Source: an uncultured Acidimicrobiales bacterium | Lineage (GTDB): Bacteria > Actinomycetota > Acidimicrobiia > Acidimicrobiales > SHLQ01 | Direction of reading: 5' to 3' | DNA: 56,304 bases | Assembly (NCBI GenBank): GCA_938084885.1 | Contig: CALKGG010000029.1 | Coordinates: forward strand, 1-56,304 | Part shown: positions 15,900-25,463 of the stretch, piece after piece | How the letters are laid out: every line of letters begins with the position of its first letter | Numbering within the stretch: the first letter of the stretch is position 1 | Program-made: the position numbers and the translations under genes | The notes under the pieces: model-generated | Told to the model about the DNA's origin: nothing | Seen by the model: the letters and a program-made list of their open reading frames with translations, nothing else | Database searches by the model: none

Positions 15900-18373
15900 G
15901 CGTCGACCTTCCCGCACACGCTGAGGTCATTGTTGTTGGTGGCGGAATCGTCGGCGCCTCGATTGCCTACCACCTCACAAAGAAGGGCATTGGCGATGTG
16001 CTCGTGCTCGAGCGCCATCAACTGACCGGCGGCACGACCTGGCATGCAGCCGGGCTCGTTGCCCAGCTGCGATCGACTGAGAACCAGACCAAGCTGGCTC
16101 GGTATAGCCACAACCTCTACCAAACGCTGAAAGAAGAGACCGAGCAGGACACGGGCTTCCGTGCGCCGGGCGCAATCTCGATGGCCTCGACGCCGCATCG
16201 TTGGGAAGAACTGCGCCGCACCGCCGGCATGGCCCGCTATCTCGGTATCACCGCCGACGAAATCACCGCCGACGAAATCAAGGAGCGGTTCCCGCTCGCC
16301 GAAACCAGCGACCTCTTGGGCGGCATTTGGCTTCCGGAAGATTCGGTCGTTGGTCCGTCGGATTGCACCATGGCGTTGGTTCGCGGCGCCCGCAACGGCG
16401 GCGCAAAGGTCGTCGAAGGGGTAGGTGTCGACGATGTGCTCACCGAGTCGACGGACAACGGCCGAACCAAATGTGTTGGTGTTCGTACCGATGACGGAAC
16501 CGAGATCTCCGCGTCTCACGTGGTTCTGGCGTGTGGACTCTGGACCCGCCACCTCGCACAAAAGGCTGGGGTCAACGTGCCGTTGATGGCGGCTGAGCAC
16601 CACTACGTGGTCACCGAACCAATGGATGGCATCGACCCCGATGGTCCAATCTTGCGCGACCCCGACCGTTGGGCATACCTGAAGCCAGAAGCCGGCGGCA
16701 GCATGCTCGTTGGCCTCTTCGAGCCAATCGCTCGGCCGTGGCCAGCGTCTGGGCCACCGCCGACGGACAAAGCATTCATCACCATGGATCCAGACCCCGA
16801 TCACCTTGGCGAATGGATTGGTCCGGCGTTCGATCGCATCCCCAAATTGCACGAAACCGGCCTGCGGTTGCTCTTTGACGGTCCGGAGAGCTTCACCCCA
16901 GATGACTCCTACATCTTGGGTGAAGCTCCGACCCTCGACTCGCTGTTCGTTGCTGCTGGCTTCAACTCGATCGGCATCCAATCGGCTGGTGGTGCGGGCA
17001 TGGCGCTCGCGCATTGGATTACCGAGGGTGAGCCGCCGTTCGATCTGCACGATGTCGACATTCGCCGCTTCGAGTCATGGCAGAACAATGAGTCGTACGT
17101 GCGAGACCGCACGGTCGAGGTTCTCGGCCTGCTCTACGCGCCGCACTGGCCAACACGTACGTACGAGACGGCCCGCGGGATCAAACGTTCGCCGCTCTAT
17201 GACCGCACCGCTGCCGCGGGCGCCTACTTTGCCGACCTCAACGGCTGGGATCGCCCGATGTACTACGCACGCAAGGGGATAGGACCAAACGGTACCGACA
17301 TCCCCAACACCTACGACTACTCGTGGGGTATCGAAGGCTGGCACGGCGCGAACGCCGTCGAACATAAGGCAGTGCGCGAGACAGTCGGAATGTTCGACCT
17401 GTCCACGTTCGCCAAATTGCGTGTCGAAGGCGCCGACGCCGGTGAGATCCTCGATTACTTGTCGGCCGGAGCAGTCAATGGCGACGTGGGCGCATCGGTC
17501 TACACCCAGTGGCTGAATGATCACGGTGGTATCGAAGCCGACCTCACCATCAGCCGTATTTCTGACGATGCCTTTTGGGTAATCGGTGGTGCAGGCACGC
17601 GCCAGCGAGACCTCACGACCCTGCAGCGTGCTGCCGCGGGTCGAGCGTGCACGGTCACCGATGTGACCGAAGAGCACGCATGCGTGGCCGTCATGGGTCC
17701 ACGCGCTCGAGACCTCGTGTCCGCGCTGACCTCAGCCGATATGAGCAACGACGCGTTCCCGTTCGCCACCAACCAGCAGATCGAAATCGCTGGAGTGTCG
17801 GTGATGGCCAATCGCATGAGTTATGTCGGCGAACTCGGTTGGGAGCTCTACGTTGCCGCCGCCGACGCCGTGACGCTTTGGGATGCGCTTTCGACCGCTG
17901 GCGCCGAGTACGGGCTCGAGCTGTGCGGCTATTTCACGCTCAACTCGCTCCGCTTCGAGAAGGGCTATCGGCACTGGGGCCACGACATCACCCCCGACGA
18001 CACACCAGTCGAAGCTGGGCTGTCGTTTGCAGTGGCGTGGGACAAGGAGGCCGACTTCCGAGGCAAGGCCGCGCTTGTTGCACAACGCGAAAAGGGAGCA
18101 ACCCAACGCCTGGTGCAAGTACAGCTCGTTCAGGAGTCGGGCCTCGATGCCCAGCTCATCCATCACAACGAGACGCTGTTCCGCGATGGCGAACCGGTTG
18201 GTTATGTCACCGGCGGCATGTGGGGACACACCGTCGACGCCGCAATCGGCATGGCCCTCGCTGTTCGAGGTAACGAAAAGGTGACGCCCGATTGGGTGAA
18301 GGACGCCACGTGGGAAGTCGAACTCCCAGGCGGTCGAGTGCCCGCAGAAGTCCAGCTGCGCCCCTGGTTGTAG
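15896..18373 (+). CDS. FAD-dependent oxidoreductase with GcvT-like C-terminus, copy 2
   Basis: An 825-residue paralogue of the preceding gene with the same architecture. It has a Rossmann FAD motif VIVVGGGIVGAS, a probable covalent-flavin site GTTWHAAG (His50), a central linker domain, and a GcvT-like C-terminal half ending in WEVELPGGRVPAEVQLRPWL. The two proteins are clearly diverged from each other, so this is an old duplication, not a recent one. Translational coupling through ATGA suggests equal production and perhaps a complex. Folate-dependent one-carbon transfer is expected from the family. The alditol oxidase gene starts four bases after the stop. Confidence 0.85.
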   Translation: MSVDLPAHAEVIVVGGGIVGASIAYHLTKKGIGDVLVLERHQLTGGTTWHAAGLVAQLRSTENQTKLARYSHNLYQTLKEETEQDTGFRAPGAISMASTPHRWEELRRTAGMARYLGITADEITADEIKERFPLAETSDLLGGIWLPEDSVVGPSDCTMALVRGARNGGAKVVEGVGVDDVLTESTDNGRTKCVGVRTDDGTEISASHVVLACGLWTRHLAQKAGVNVPLMAAEHHYVVTEPMDGIDPDGPILRDPDRWAYLKPEAGGSMLVGLFEPIARPWPASGPPPTDKAFITMDPDPDHLGEWIGPAFDRIPKLHETGLRLLFDGPESFTPDDSYILGEAPTLDSLFVAAGFNSIGIQSAGGAGMALAHWITEGEPPFDLHDVDIRRFESWQNNESYVRDRTVEVLGLLYAPHWPTRTYETARGIKRSPLYDRTAAAGAYFADLNGWDRPMYYARKGIGPNGTDIPNTYDYSWGIEGWHGANAVEHKAVRETVGMFDLSTFAKLRVEGADAGEILDYLSAGAVNGDVGASVYTQWLNDHGGIEADLTISRISDDAFWVIGGAGTRQRDLTTLQRAAAGRACTVTDVTEEHACVAVMGPRARDLVSALTSADMSNDAFPFATNQQIEIAGVSVMANRMSYVGELGWELYVAAADAVTLWDALSTAGAEYGLELCGYFTLNSLRFEKGYRHWGHDITPDDTPVEAGLSFAVAWDKEADFRGKAALVAQREKGATQRLVQVQLVQESGLDAQLIHHNETLFRDGEPVGYVTGGMWGHTVDAAIGMALAVRGNEKVTPDWVKDATWEVELPGGRVPAEVQLRPWL

Positions 18374-18377
18374 CCGC

Positions 18378-19649
18378 GTGGCTGGGTGGAACTGGTCCAA
18401 AAATATCGAGTACAAAGCTCGTGAACTCGCTCATCCAACATCGATTGATGAGCTCGCCGAACTGGTTGCCGCGGCGTCCACGGGCAAAGCTCTCGGCACG
18501 CGTCACTCGTTTAACCGCATTGCAGATAGCGCTGCCGGTCTCCAGATCTCCACCGCGTCACTCGACCTTTCGGTTTCGGTCGATCGCGAAACAATGACGG
18601 CAACCGTGCCCGGTGGGTGGACGTACGGCGAGGTTGCTGCCTGCCTCCATGCCGAGGGCGTTGCGCTTCCAAACATGGGCTCGCTTCCACACATCTCGGT
18701 CGCTGGGGGAACTGCGACAGGAACGCACGGGTCGGGCAACACGAACCAGATCCTCGCCGCGGCGATCAGCGGCATCGAGCTCGTCACCGCCGACGGGTCG
18801 GTGCGTTCCTTCGATCGGTCATCGCCCGAGTTGCCTGCACTTGCGGTCGGCCTCGGCGCGTTCGGGATCATCACGCAGGTGACGCTCGAGGTCGAACCGT
18901 CGTATCTCATGCGCCAAGACCTTTACCGGAACACCACCTGGGGTCACGTCCTTGAAAATCTCGACGAGGTCTTGGCGAGCGCATACAGCGTGAACTTGCA
19001 TTGCCACTACGGGGTCGACGAGTTCCGCACCATCTGGCAGAAGTCGCGCATTGCGGTTGATGGGTCGGGCGAGCCCGTCGACGTCGAAGTGCCAGATATC
19101 GCGTGGGGAGCGGAGCGCTGGGACACCATTGCGATCGAAGGCGACCGCCTGAACCCGGCAACGATCCCCGGACCATGGCATGAGCGGCTCCCACACTTCA
19201 CCCCGCAAGGCGAACCATCGGCACGGGGTGACGAACTTCAGACCGAGTACTTCGTCGGCCGCTCCGACGCCGTTGCGGCGTTAGAGGCGCTTCGGCGCAT
19301 GGGGGACGATATCGACCCTCACCTACGCGGCAGCGAGATTCGAAGCGTCAAGGGCGACGGCCTCTGGCTCAGTCCGTGCGTGGGTCGGGACTGTCTCTCG
19401 ATTGGTTTCACGTGGAACAAACACCCCGAAGAGGTCGAGGCGCTGCTCCCCAAAATCGAGGAGGCGCTCAGGCCATTCGCACCGACCCCGCATTGGGGGA
19501 AACTCTTTGCCATGGAGCGTGCCGAACTACTCGACCGCTTTCGCCGCCTCGACGACTTCTTCACACTCGCACATGCGCTCGACCCCGCTGGCACGTTCTC
19601 CAACGAGTTCTTACAACGCCTGTCCGGGGAGCAGGACGCAGCGGACTAG
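18378..19649 (+). CDS. xyoA: Alditol oxidase-like FAD enzyme
   Basis: This 423-residue flavoprotein of the VAO / aldonolactone oxidase family closely resembles Streptomyces alditol oxidase as I recall it: NWSKNIEYKARELAHP at the N-terminus, RHSFN with His43 as the probable covalent FAD site, LPNMGSLPHISVAGGTATGT and GTHGSG (His117 region), GPWHERLPHF, and a C-terminal ALDPAGTFSNEFL. Such enzymes oxidise the terminal hydroxyl of xylitol, sorbitol or similar polyols to the aldose, giving hydrogen peroxide. It starts with GTG four bases after the previous stop and is the last gene of the oxidoreductase operon. A gulonolactone-oxidase-like function is an alternative. It overlaps the convergent gene by four bases. 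Confidence 0.8.
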   Translation: MAGWNWSKNIEYKARELAHPTSIDELAELVAAASTGKALGTRHSFNRIADSAAGLQISTASLDLSVSVDRETMTATVPGGWTYGEVAACLHAEGVALPNMGSLPHISVAGGTATGTHGSGNTNQILAAAISGIELVTADGSVRSFDRSSPELPALAVGLGAFGIITQVTLEVEPSYLMRQDLYRNTTWGHVLENLDEVLASAYSVNLHCHYGVDEFRTIWQKSRIAVDGSGEPVDVEVPDIAWGAERWDTIAIEGDRLNPATIPGPWHERLPHFTPQGEPSARGDELQTEYFVGRSDAVAALEALRRMGDDIDPHLRGSEIRSVKGDGLWLSPCVGRDCLSIGFTWNKHPEEVEALLPKIEEALRPFAPTPHWGKLFAMERAELLDRFRRLDDFFTLAHALDPAGTFSNEFLQRLSGEQDAAD

Positions 19650-19984
19650 TCAACAAAGCTCACGAGAATCGCTGCGTTTGCAATGACCATGAGGTCGATG
19701 CCGTTGGGTGCGGGCACATCGAGACCGCCCATGGTCGGCGTGACAGTTACCGTGCCGTATGGAACCTCTTCGGCAATGCTGGCAACGTCAACTTGATCGG
19801 GATGTTGCACAGCGACCCGAACCTCGACGTGCATGTCCTCACGGCTCTTGCCTGCCGCGTTGAAGAAGTTGAGACTGCTGTGGCGCAAGGCGTCAGAAAC
19901 GGCGCGTCGTCCGGCCTTGGTGTAGTCGCCTCCATGGACGTCGACGCCCATGCCCATCTCGGTGATCCAACGTGTGGTGCTCAT
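19646..19984 (-). CDS. Lin0512-family conserved protein
   Basis: This 112-residue protein matches the small Lin0512 family: GMGVDVHGGDYTKAGRRAVSDALRHSSL near the N-terminus and GTVTVTPTMGGLDVPAPNGIDLMVIANAAI in the second half. Its biochemical function is unknown. The start is set at the ATG before STTRWITEMGMG because the family begins there; an in-frame extension of 21 residues is possible. Stop codons of this gene and the alditol oxidase overlap by four bases in convergent orientation. The upstream 105 bp also hold the promoter of the divergent small membrane protein gene. Confidence 0.7.
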   Translation of the reverse strand: MSTTRWITEMGMGVDVHGGDYTKAGRRAVSDALRHSSLNFFNAAGKSREDMHVEVRVAVQHPDQVDVASIAEEVPYGTVTVTPTMGGLDVPAPNGIDLMVIANAAILVSFVD

Positions 19985-20089
19985 GGGGACGAACCGTATC
20001 GGACTCGTTGGCTTCTGGCCTAGCGGTGCGAACGGCCCGCCAACCAACTCCGATCACTCACGCCTCTGCGGGGGCGGTAAGCTGCAAGG

Positions 20090-20257
20090 ATGCTCGCAGT
20101 TGTCTGGACCTTCTGGATCTCCATCGTTCTCGTCGCGGCCACCATTGGTGCCATCGTGTCGATCATCCTCGGCTACCTGTTCTTTGTGACGAAGAAGCAA
20201 TACCCAAGTCGCAAGCAGCGCAAGATGATGCAGGCCCAGGCCAAAGCCGAGCTGTAA
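20090..20257 (+). CDS. Small single-pass membrane protein, 55 aa
   Basis: An ATG preceded by GCAAGG opens a short frame encoding MLAVVWTFWISIVLVAATIG, a continued hydrophobic helix to about residue 33, and a very basic tail (KKQYPSRKQRKMMQ) predicted to face the cytoplasm. The frame ends with TAA three bases before the GTG of the metalloprotease gene, so the two are probably co-transcribed. The hydrophobic/basic layout and tight spacing support a real gene. Function unknown. Confidence 0.6.
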   Translation: MLAVVWTFWISIVLVAATIGAIVSIILGYLFFVTKKQYPSRKQRKMMQAQAKAEL

Positions 20258-20260
20258 CAC

Positions 20261-21334
20261 GTGTCTGAAAGCCCGGTCATCGATTGGGACCTCGCTCGCA
20301 CCATCGCGGCCAAGGTCGCCCGCAAACAGCCGCAACTCAGTAACGCTGACCGGGCCAAGATGACCGAGGACTTCGAAGAGTTCACTGCGCTCGCCGAGAC
20401 CCTCGTCGGCGAAGAAACGGGTCTGCACTCGGTCGCTGGCAAAGCCCGCGGTCAAGTCGCCGAACGGGCCGATTGGGTCGACGCAAACCTGCGTTCCTTC
20501 CAGCGCCTACTTCGTCCAATGCTGCAGAAGATGGAAGACGAGATGTCCGGGCCAATGTCAATGGTCAGCCCCAAGATTGCTGGCGCCGAACTCGGCATGA
20601 TGCTCGGATGGATGAGCACCCGTGTGCTTGGCCAGTACGACCTGCTGGTCATCGAAGACGAAGAGCCCGAAAAACAAGACATCGTCTACTACGTGGGTCC
20701 GAACGTCAAAGCGCTCGAGGAGCGATTCGCGTTTCCCGAGCGAGATTTCCGTCTCTGGCTTGCGCTTCACGAGGTCACCCATCGAGCGCAGTTCACCGGC
20801 GTGCCATGGATGCGCGATCATTTCCTTGGTCTGGTCGAGAGCACCCTCGAAGAATCTGATGCCGACCCGCAACGCTTCACCGAAGGAATCAAGCGAGCGT
20901 TGGAGGCAAAGAAGGCCGGCGACAACCCGCTCGACGAAGGCGGCCTGAGCGCCGTGTTCGCGTCGGAAAAGCAGCGCGAAACGCTCGGCCACATCGGCGG
21001 ACTCATGAGCCTGCTCGAAGGTCATGGCGACGTCACCATGGATCGCGCCGGAGAAGGCTACGTACAGAACGCCGAACGCTTTGGGCGAGTGCTTCGCCAG
21101 CGCCGCCAAAACGCGTCCGGGTTTGTCATGTTGATCCAGCGCCTCGCCGGCCTCGAAGCAAAGATGAAACAGTACGCCCAGGGCGAAGCGTTCATCGAGG
21201 CCGTCGAGGATCACGGCGGTCGCGCCCTGATCGATCGGGTCTGGGAAGCGCCGACGCTGCTTCCGCTCCTCACCGAAATCAAGGAGCCCGAACTCTGGAT
21301 CGAACGTGTCGAGCCCATCCCGCAGGTCGCCTGA
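20261..21334 (+). CDS. DUF2342-family zinc-dependent metalloprotease-like protein
   Basis: This 357-residue protein belongs to the actinobacterial family annotated as zincin_2 / DUF2342 (F420-biosynthesis-associated uncharacterised protein). The zinc motif is HEVTH within LWLALHEVTHRAQFTGVPW, about residue 170, with a likely third ligand downstream in SLLEGHGDVTMD. No signal peptide, so cytoplasmic. The family is normally encoded next to tilS and hpt in actinobacteria, as here. Start is GTG, three bases after the small membrane gene. The next gene, tilS, begins four bases after the stop. No proteolytic substrate is known. Confidence 0.85.
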   Translation: MSESPVIDWDLARTIAAKVARKQPQLSNADRAKMTEDFEEFTALAETLVGEETGLHSVAGKARGQVAERADWVDANLRSFQRLLRPMLQKMEDEMSGPMSMVSPKIAGAELGMMLGWMSTRVLGQYDLLVIEDEEPEKQDIVYYVGPNVKALEERFAFPERDFRLWLALHEVTHRAQFTGVPWMRDHFLGLVESTLEESDADPQRFTEGIKRALEAKKAGDNPLDEGGLSAVFASEKQRETLGHIGGLMSLLEGHGDVTMDRAGEGYVQNAERFGRVLRQRRQNASGFVMLIQRLAGLEAKMKQYAQGEAFIEAVEDHGGRALIDRVWEAPTLLPLLTEIKEPELWIERVEPIPQVA

Positions 21335-21338
21335 GGCA

Positions 21339-22247
21339 ATGGAGATTCGCCATGCCATGTCGGCGTGGCTCCCAAACACAACGTTTCCGGCCGGGTCACA
21401 GCCGTTGCGTTGCGGTGTTTCCGGTGGCGCAGATTCGCTTGCCTTGATGGCGTTGGCTGTCGCTGCCGGGTGTGAGGTGACCGCCGTGCACGTCGACCAT
21501 AGGCAGCGCCCCGGTTCGGCTAACGAAGCGCACCTTGTCGAGACCTATGCGAGGTCGATCGGTGCGGCGTTCGAAAGTCATCGTGTCGACGTCGAATCGG
21601 GTTCCAATCTCGAGGCTCGGATGCGCACTGCTCGATATGGCGTCCTTGGCCCTCACGCTGCCACTGGCCATACCGCCGACGATCAAGCCGAAACAATGCT
21701 GATCAACCTTGTCAGGGGGAGTGGCTTGGTGGGGCTCGGTGCAATGGAGCCTGGTCCTCGGCGACCTATTCTTGGGCTTCGGCGATCCGACACCGAGGCG
21801 GTGTGTGCCGCCCTCGACTGGGAACCGCTGGTGGATGCATCGAATGCTGATCCTGCGTTTGTGCGCAATCGGATGCGCCACGAGGTCCTGCCGTTGCTTA
21901 ACGAGGTCGCTGGGCGTGACGTGGTGCCGTTGTTGGTCCGGTCGACAGCGCACGCACGCGAGGTAGCTGGAGTAATCGCTGCTCAGGCAGCGGTGCTCGA
22001 TCCAACGGATGCAAAGCAGCTCGCTGCCGCCCCGCGTCCGGTCGCGGCGATCGCCGTCCAGCGGTGGATTCAGACCGAGACAGGCACCGATCATCCAGTC
22101 GATGCAGCCAGCGTGCAGCGGGTGTTCGATGTGGTTCACGGGAACGTCATCGCCGCCGAAGTCACCGGCGGTTGGCGGGTTGCGCGCTCACAACAGCGAT
22201 TGAGTATTTCAGCCAGCGTGCCTCGCGAATCGGGTTCTGTCTCCTAG
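21339..22247 (+). CDS. tilS: tRNA(Ile)-lysidine synthase
   Basis: This 302-residue ATP pyrophosphatase changes cytidine 34 of the CAU-anticodon isoleucine tRNA to lysidine, so that it reads AUA. The PP-loop is visible as SGGADS (about residue 30). HVDHRQRPGS, GHTADDQAETMLINLVRGSGL and NADPAFVRNRMRHEVLP are the characteristic TilS motifs. The start is the ATG with GAGG seven bases upstream, just after the metalloprotease stop; the frame itself is open a little further. It is shorter than E. coli TilS because the far C-terminal domain is reduced, as usual in actinobacteria. Confidence 0.92.
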   Translation: MEIRHAMSAWLPNTTFPAGSQPLRCGVSGGADSLALMALAVAAGCEVTAVHVDHRQRPGSANEAHLVETYARSIGAAFESHRVDVESGSNLEARMRTARYGVLGPHAATGHTADDQAETMLINLVRGSGLVGLGAMEPGPRRPILGLRRSDTEAVCAALDWEPLVDASNADPAFVRNRMRHEVLPLLNEVAGRDVVPLLVRSTAHAREVAGVIAAQAAVLDPTDAKQLAAAPRPVAAIAVQRWIQTETGTDHPVDAASVQRVFDVVHGNVIAAEVTGGWRVARSQQRLSISASVPRESGSVS

Positions 22248-22269
22248 AGCCGCTATTCTTCGGCTCTGC

Positions 22270-22845
22270 ATGAGCATTGAACCAATGGCTGGCGCCACAC
22301 CCTGTGTTGGACGGGCTCCAACCGACTGTGTCGGCGAGATACTTGTCACCGAAGAGCAGATCCGTACCCGAGTCAAAGAACTCGGCAAACAGATCACCGC
22401 CGACTACGCGGGAAAGAACCCCTTGTTTGTCGGTGTGCTGCGAGGTGCGTTCCTCTTTATGGCCGACCTTGTGCGTGAGGTCGACCTGCCACTCGAGATC
22501 GACTTCATGGCCGTGTCGTCGTATGGCAACAACACGGCGTCGTCGGGTGTGGTCCGAATCCTGAAGGATCTCGACGAAGATCTCGAGGGCCGCCACGTCG
22601 TCGTTGTTGAAGACATCATCGATTCGGGTCTGACGCTCAGCTACCTGCGTCGCAATCTCGAGAACCGGGCAGCGGCATCGGTCGAGGTGTGCACGCTCCT
22701 GGTGCGTGAGGGTCGCCAGAAGGTCGACGAAGACATTGCCTATGTCGGGTTCGAACTTCCCCCTGATTTTGTGGTCGGTTACGGCCTCGATGCCGGCGGC
22801 GGCTACCGAAACCTGCCCTGTATTGCCCGCTACATCGGTTCGTAA
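22270..22845 (+). CDS. hpt: Hypoxanthine phosphoribosyltransferase
   Basis: This 191-residue type I phosphoribosyltransferase salvages hypoxanthine and guanine to IMP and GMP using PRPP. The PRPP loop is [14 protein letters not shown], about residues 111-124. The N-terminal [14 protein letters not shown] and the C-terminal [22 protein letters not shown] complete the HGPRT signature. It follows tilS by 22 bp. The first about 20 residues are not conserved, so translation could begin a little later, for example at the second Met. A long hairpin overlaps its stop codon. Confidence 0.92.
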   Translation: MSIEPMAGATPCVGRAPTDCVGEILVTEEQIRTRVKELGKQITADYAGKNPLFVGVLRGAFLFMADLVREVDLPLEIDFMAVSSYGNNTASSGVVRILKDLDEDLEGRHVVVVEDIIDSGLTLSYLRRNLENRAAASVEVCTLLVREGRQKVDEDIAYVGFELPPDFVVGYGLDAGGGYRNLPCIARYIGS

Positions 22846-22882
22846 TCGTGTCCTTCGGGGTCAGACCCCGAAGCACACGATT
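22844..22882. repeat. Long perfect-armed hairpin with GGGGTCAGACCCC core after hpt
   Basis: AATCGTGT, one mismatch, then CTTCGGGG pairs across loop TCAGA with CCCCGAAG and ACACGATT: 16 base pairs interrupted by a single C-C mismatch. It overlaps the hpt stop codon. No T-run follows on either strand, so it may be a REP-like element instead of, or as well as, a terminator. Its core resembles the GGGGTCAG ends of the element at 46.3-46.5 kb. Confidence 0.6.
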
Positions 22883-22952
22883 AGCCTGCGCGCAATGGCG
22901 TGGTTCTGCGCCGGCGCCTCCAAGCTCTCGAGCAATGGATAGGCTCTGAGCC

Positions 22953-24857
22953 TTGAAGAAGCTCTCCCGTTCGGTGAAATTTCTCGTCGCAGCCGTCGTG
23001 TCTGTGGTGATCCTCGCAGTCGTGCTCTCCACCCGAGGTCCCTCGGCGAACGAGCTGACCTTCAGCGAGCTCGAAGATGCAATCTCGAGCGGCGAAATCG
23101 TCGAAGCGACCATCCTTGATTCGTCACACCAGGTCGAAGGCACACTCGAAAATGGCGATCTTTTCACCGCCACGTTCCCCGAAGAAGCGACCGATGAGGT
23201 CTTCGCTGAACTTCGCGCCGCAGAGCCAGAGATCGCTCTCGAAGTCGATGCCGAATCAGGCAACCTGTTCGTCAACCTGCTGCTCAACTTGCTGCCGCTC
23301 CTGATCATCGTTGGGGTCTTCTGGTTCTTCCTCAGCTCCATGCAAGGAGGACGAGGCGGAATGATGGGATTTGGCAAAGCCAAGACCCGCAAGCTCTCCA
23401 AAGACCAACCAAGCGTCACCTTTGCCGATGTTGCCGGTGCAGATGAGGCCGTCGCCGAACTCACCGAGATACGCGATTTCCTCGCCGACCCCGAACGCTT
23501 CGCCAAGATCGGCGCACGCATTCCAAAAGGCGTCCTGCTCTTCGGCCCTCCGGGAACAGGAAAGACACTGTTGGCCAGGGCCGTCGCCGGCGAAGCTGGC
23601 GTTCCGTTCTTCACGATCTCAGGCTCGGACTTTGTTGAAATGTTCGTCGGTGTCGGTGCGAGCCGAGTTCGCGACCTCTTTCAACAAGCCAAAGACGAAT
23701 CGCCCGCCATCATCTTCGTCGACGAAATTGACGCCGTGGGACGCCATCGCGGCGCGGGCCTTGGCGGCGGACACGACGAACGCGAACAGACGCTCAACCA
23801 GCTCCTCGTCGAAATGGACGGGTTCGACGTAAGCACCGGTGTCATCCTCATCGCGGCCACAAACCGCCCCGACATCCTCGACCCAGCTCTACTACGGCCC
23901 GGACGGTTCGATCGCCAGATCGTTGTCGACCGGCCCGACCTTGAGGGCCGCAAGGCAATCGCCGAAGTCCACGCCAAAGGCAAGCCGCTCGCGAGTGATG
24001 TTTCAACCGACGTCATTGCCCGCCGAACGCCAGGTTTCACCGGGGCTGACATGGCCAACCTGTTGAACGAAGCCGCGCTTCTCACCGCCCGAGAAGGACT
24101 GGCCACGATTGGTCAGCGTCAGATCGAAAACGCGATCGATCGGGTCATTGCCGGACCGGAACGCAAAAGTAGAGCCATGTCGGATCATGAGAAGAGCATC
24201 ATTGCGTACCACGAGGCAGGCCACGCCATTGTTGGACATGTGCTGAACGGCACAAACCCGATTCACAAAATCTCGATCGTGTCGCGCGGGCGAGCCCTTG
24301 GCTGGACCCTCGCGCTGCCGACCGAAGACAAATATCTCCAAACCAAGTCCGAACTCAACGATACGATGGCGATGCTGCTCGGCGGCCGCACGGCAGAAGA
24401 GCTCATCTTCGGCGATCCAACGACCGGCGCGAGCGATGACATTGACCGGGTGGCGTCGATCGCTCGGTCCATGATCACCGAATACGGCATGAGTGACGCG
24501 CTTGGTCCGCAGCGTCTCGGGACTGGCGGCGGTGAGGTCTTCCTCGGCAAAGAGCAAGGTGGTCAGGCCGATTACTCCAACGAGCTCGCAGCCCAAATCG
24601 ATGAGGAAGCAACCGGACTCGTCGAGGTTGCACATACCCAAGCGCGGCGAGTGCTCGAAACGCACCGCACCGTCCTCGACGAGATGGCGGCATACCTCAT
24701 CGAACATGAAACGCTCGACGGCGAGACCCTCGAAGAGATGCTTGGACGAACCGGACACACGAAGGATACCGGCACCGGCCACGCTGACCTGAAGCACGCG
24801 TCTTCGGTTCAACGGATACACGACGACCGGGCCGAAACTACGAATGGGAGCGAGTGA
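22953..24857 (+). CDS. ftsH: ATP-dependent zinc metalloprotease FtsH
   Basis: This 634-residue membrane protease degrades membrane and short-lived cytosolic proteins as a hexamer. TM1 is about residues 9-25 and TM2 about 106-128, flanking a small extracytoplasmic domain. The AAA module has Walker A GPPGTGKT (198-205), Walker B IIFVDEID and an arginine-finger region RPGRFDRQ. The zinc site is HEAGH (420-424). Start is TTG before KKLSRSVKF, supported by the following membrane helix. The C-terminal tail after about residue 600 is short and polar. The stop is followed at once by folE, an arrangement conserved in actinobacteria. Confidence 0.95.
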   Translation: MKKLSRSVKFLVAAVVSVVILAVVLSTRGPSANELTFSELEDAISSGEIVEATILDSSHQVEGTLENGDLFTATFPEEATDEVFAELRAAEPEIALEVDAESGNLFVNLLLNLLPLLIIVGVFWFFLSSMQGGRGGMMGFGKAKTRKLSKDQPSVTFADVAGADEAVAELTEIRDFLADPERFAKIGARIPKGVLLFGPPGTGKTLLARAVAGEAGVPFFTISGSDFVEMFVGVGASRVRDLFQQAKDESPAIIFVDEIDAVGRHRGAGLGGGHDEREQTLNQLLVEMDGFDVSTGVILIAATNRPDILDPALLRPGRFDRQIVVDRPDLEGRKAIAEVHAKGKPLASDVSTDVIARRTPGFTGADMANLLNEAALLTAREGLATIGQRQIENAIDRVIAGPERKSRAMSDHEKSIIAYHEAGHAIVGHVLNGTNPIHKISIVSRGRALGWTLALPTEDKYLQTKSELNDTMAMLLGGRTAEELIFGDPTTGASDDIDRVASIARSMITEYGMSDALGPQRLGTGGGEVFLGKEQGGQADYSNELAAQIDEEATGLVEVAHTQARRVLETHRTVLDEMAAYLIEHETLDGETLEEMLGRTGHTKDTGTGHADLKHASSVQRIHDDRAETTNGSE

Positions 24858-24858
24858 A

Positions 24859-25452
24859 ATGAACGAGCACGAAGAACTCGAAAAGCAGGTCGATTCGGCC
24901 AAGATCGAGGCGGCGGTCCGGGCAATCCTCGAAGCGGTCGGAGAAGACCCTGATCGCGATGGCCTCGTCGACACTCCTGCCCGGGTCGCGCGCATGTATG
25001 CCGAGATCACGAGTGGTCTTCGAGAAGACCCGAAGGAACACCTGTACAAAGTCTTCGACGTCGACCACGACGAGATGATCATGGTGCGCGAGATTCCCGT
25101 CTACTCGATGTGCGAACACCATTTGCTTCCGTTCTACGGACAAGCCCATGTCGCCTACATTCCAAAGCCTGGCGGCCGGATCACGGGTCTGTCGAAGATT
25201 GCCCGCCTCGTCGATGGCTTTGCTCGGCGCCCACAAGTGCAAGAGCGACTGACCCGCCAGATCGCCGACGCGGTCCAAGAGGTCCTCGATCCCGCGGGTG
25301 TCCTGACCGTCGTCGAGGCAGAGCACATGTGCATGTCCATGCGCGGTGTCCGCAAACCGGGATCGTCCACGGTCACCTCGGCGGTGCACGGCAGCTTCCG
25401 GGACAACCCTGCGACTCGATCAGAAGCTATGCAGTTCATCACCGGACGGTAG
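24859..25452 (+). CDS. folE: GTP cyclohydrolase I
   Basis: This 197-residue enzyme opens the folate pathway by turning GTP into dihydroneopterin triphosphate. Zinc ligands are the Cys in [13 protein letters not shown] with its adjacent His, and the Cys in [25 protein letters not shown] is the conserved signature. Start choice: the ATG before NEHEELE has GGGAG nine bases upstream and lies just after the ftsH stop. An ATG five codons earlier has no ribosome binding site. It is first of the folE-folP-(unknown)-folB-folK set. Confidence 0.93.
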   Translation: MNEHEELEKQVDSAKIEAAVRAILEAVGEDPDRDGLVDTPARVARMYAEITSGLREDPKEHLYKVFDVDHDEMIMVREIPVYSMCEHHLLPFYGQAHVAYIPKPGGRITGLSKIARLVDGFARRPQVQERLTRQIADAVQEVLDPAGVLTVVEAEHMCMSMRGVRKPGSSTVTSAVHGSFRDNPATRSEAMQFITGR

Positions 25453-25463
25453 AGACCCGCCTG

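Noticed and set aside
24003-25082. Long minus-strand frame opposite ftsH and folE
   Set aside because: It is antisense to two certain genes; its length reflects GC-rich codon bias, not coding.
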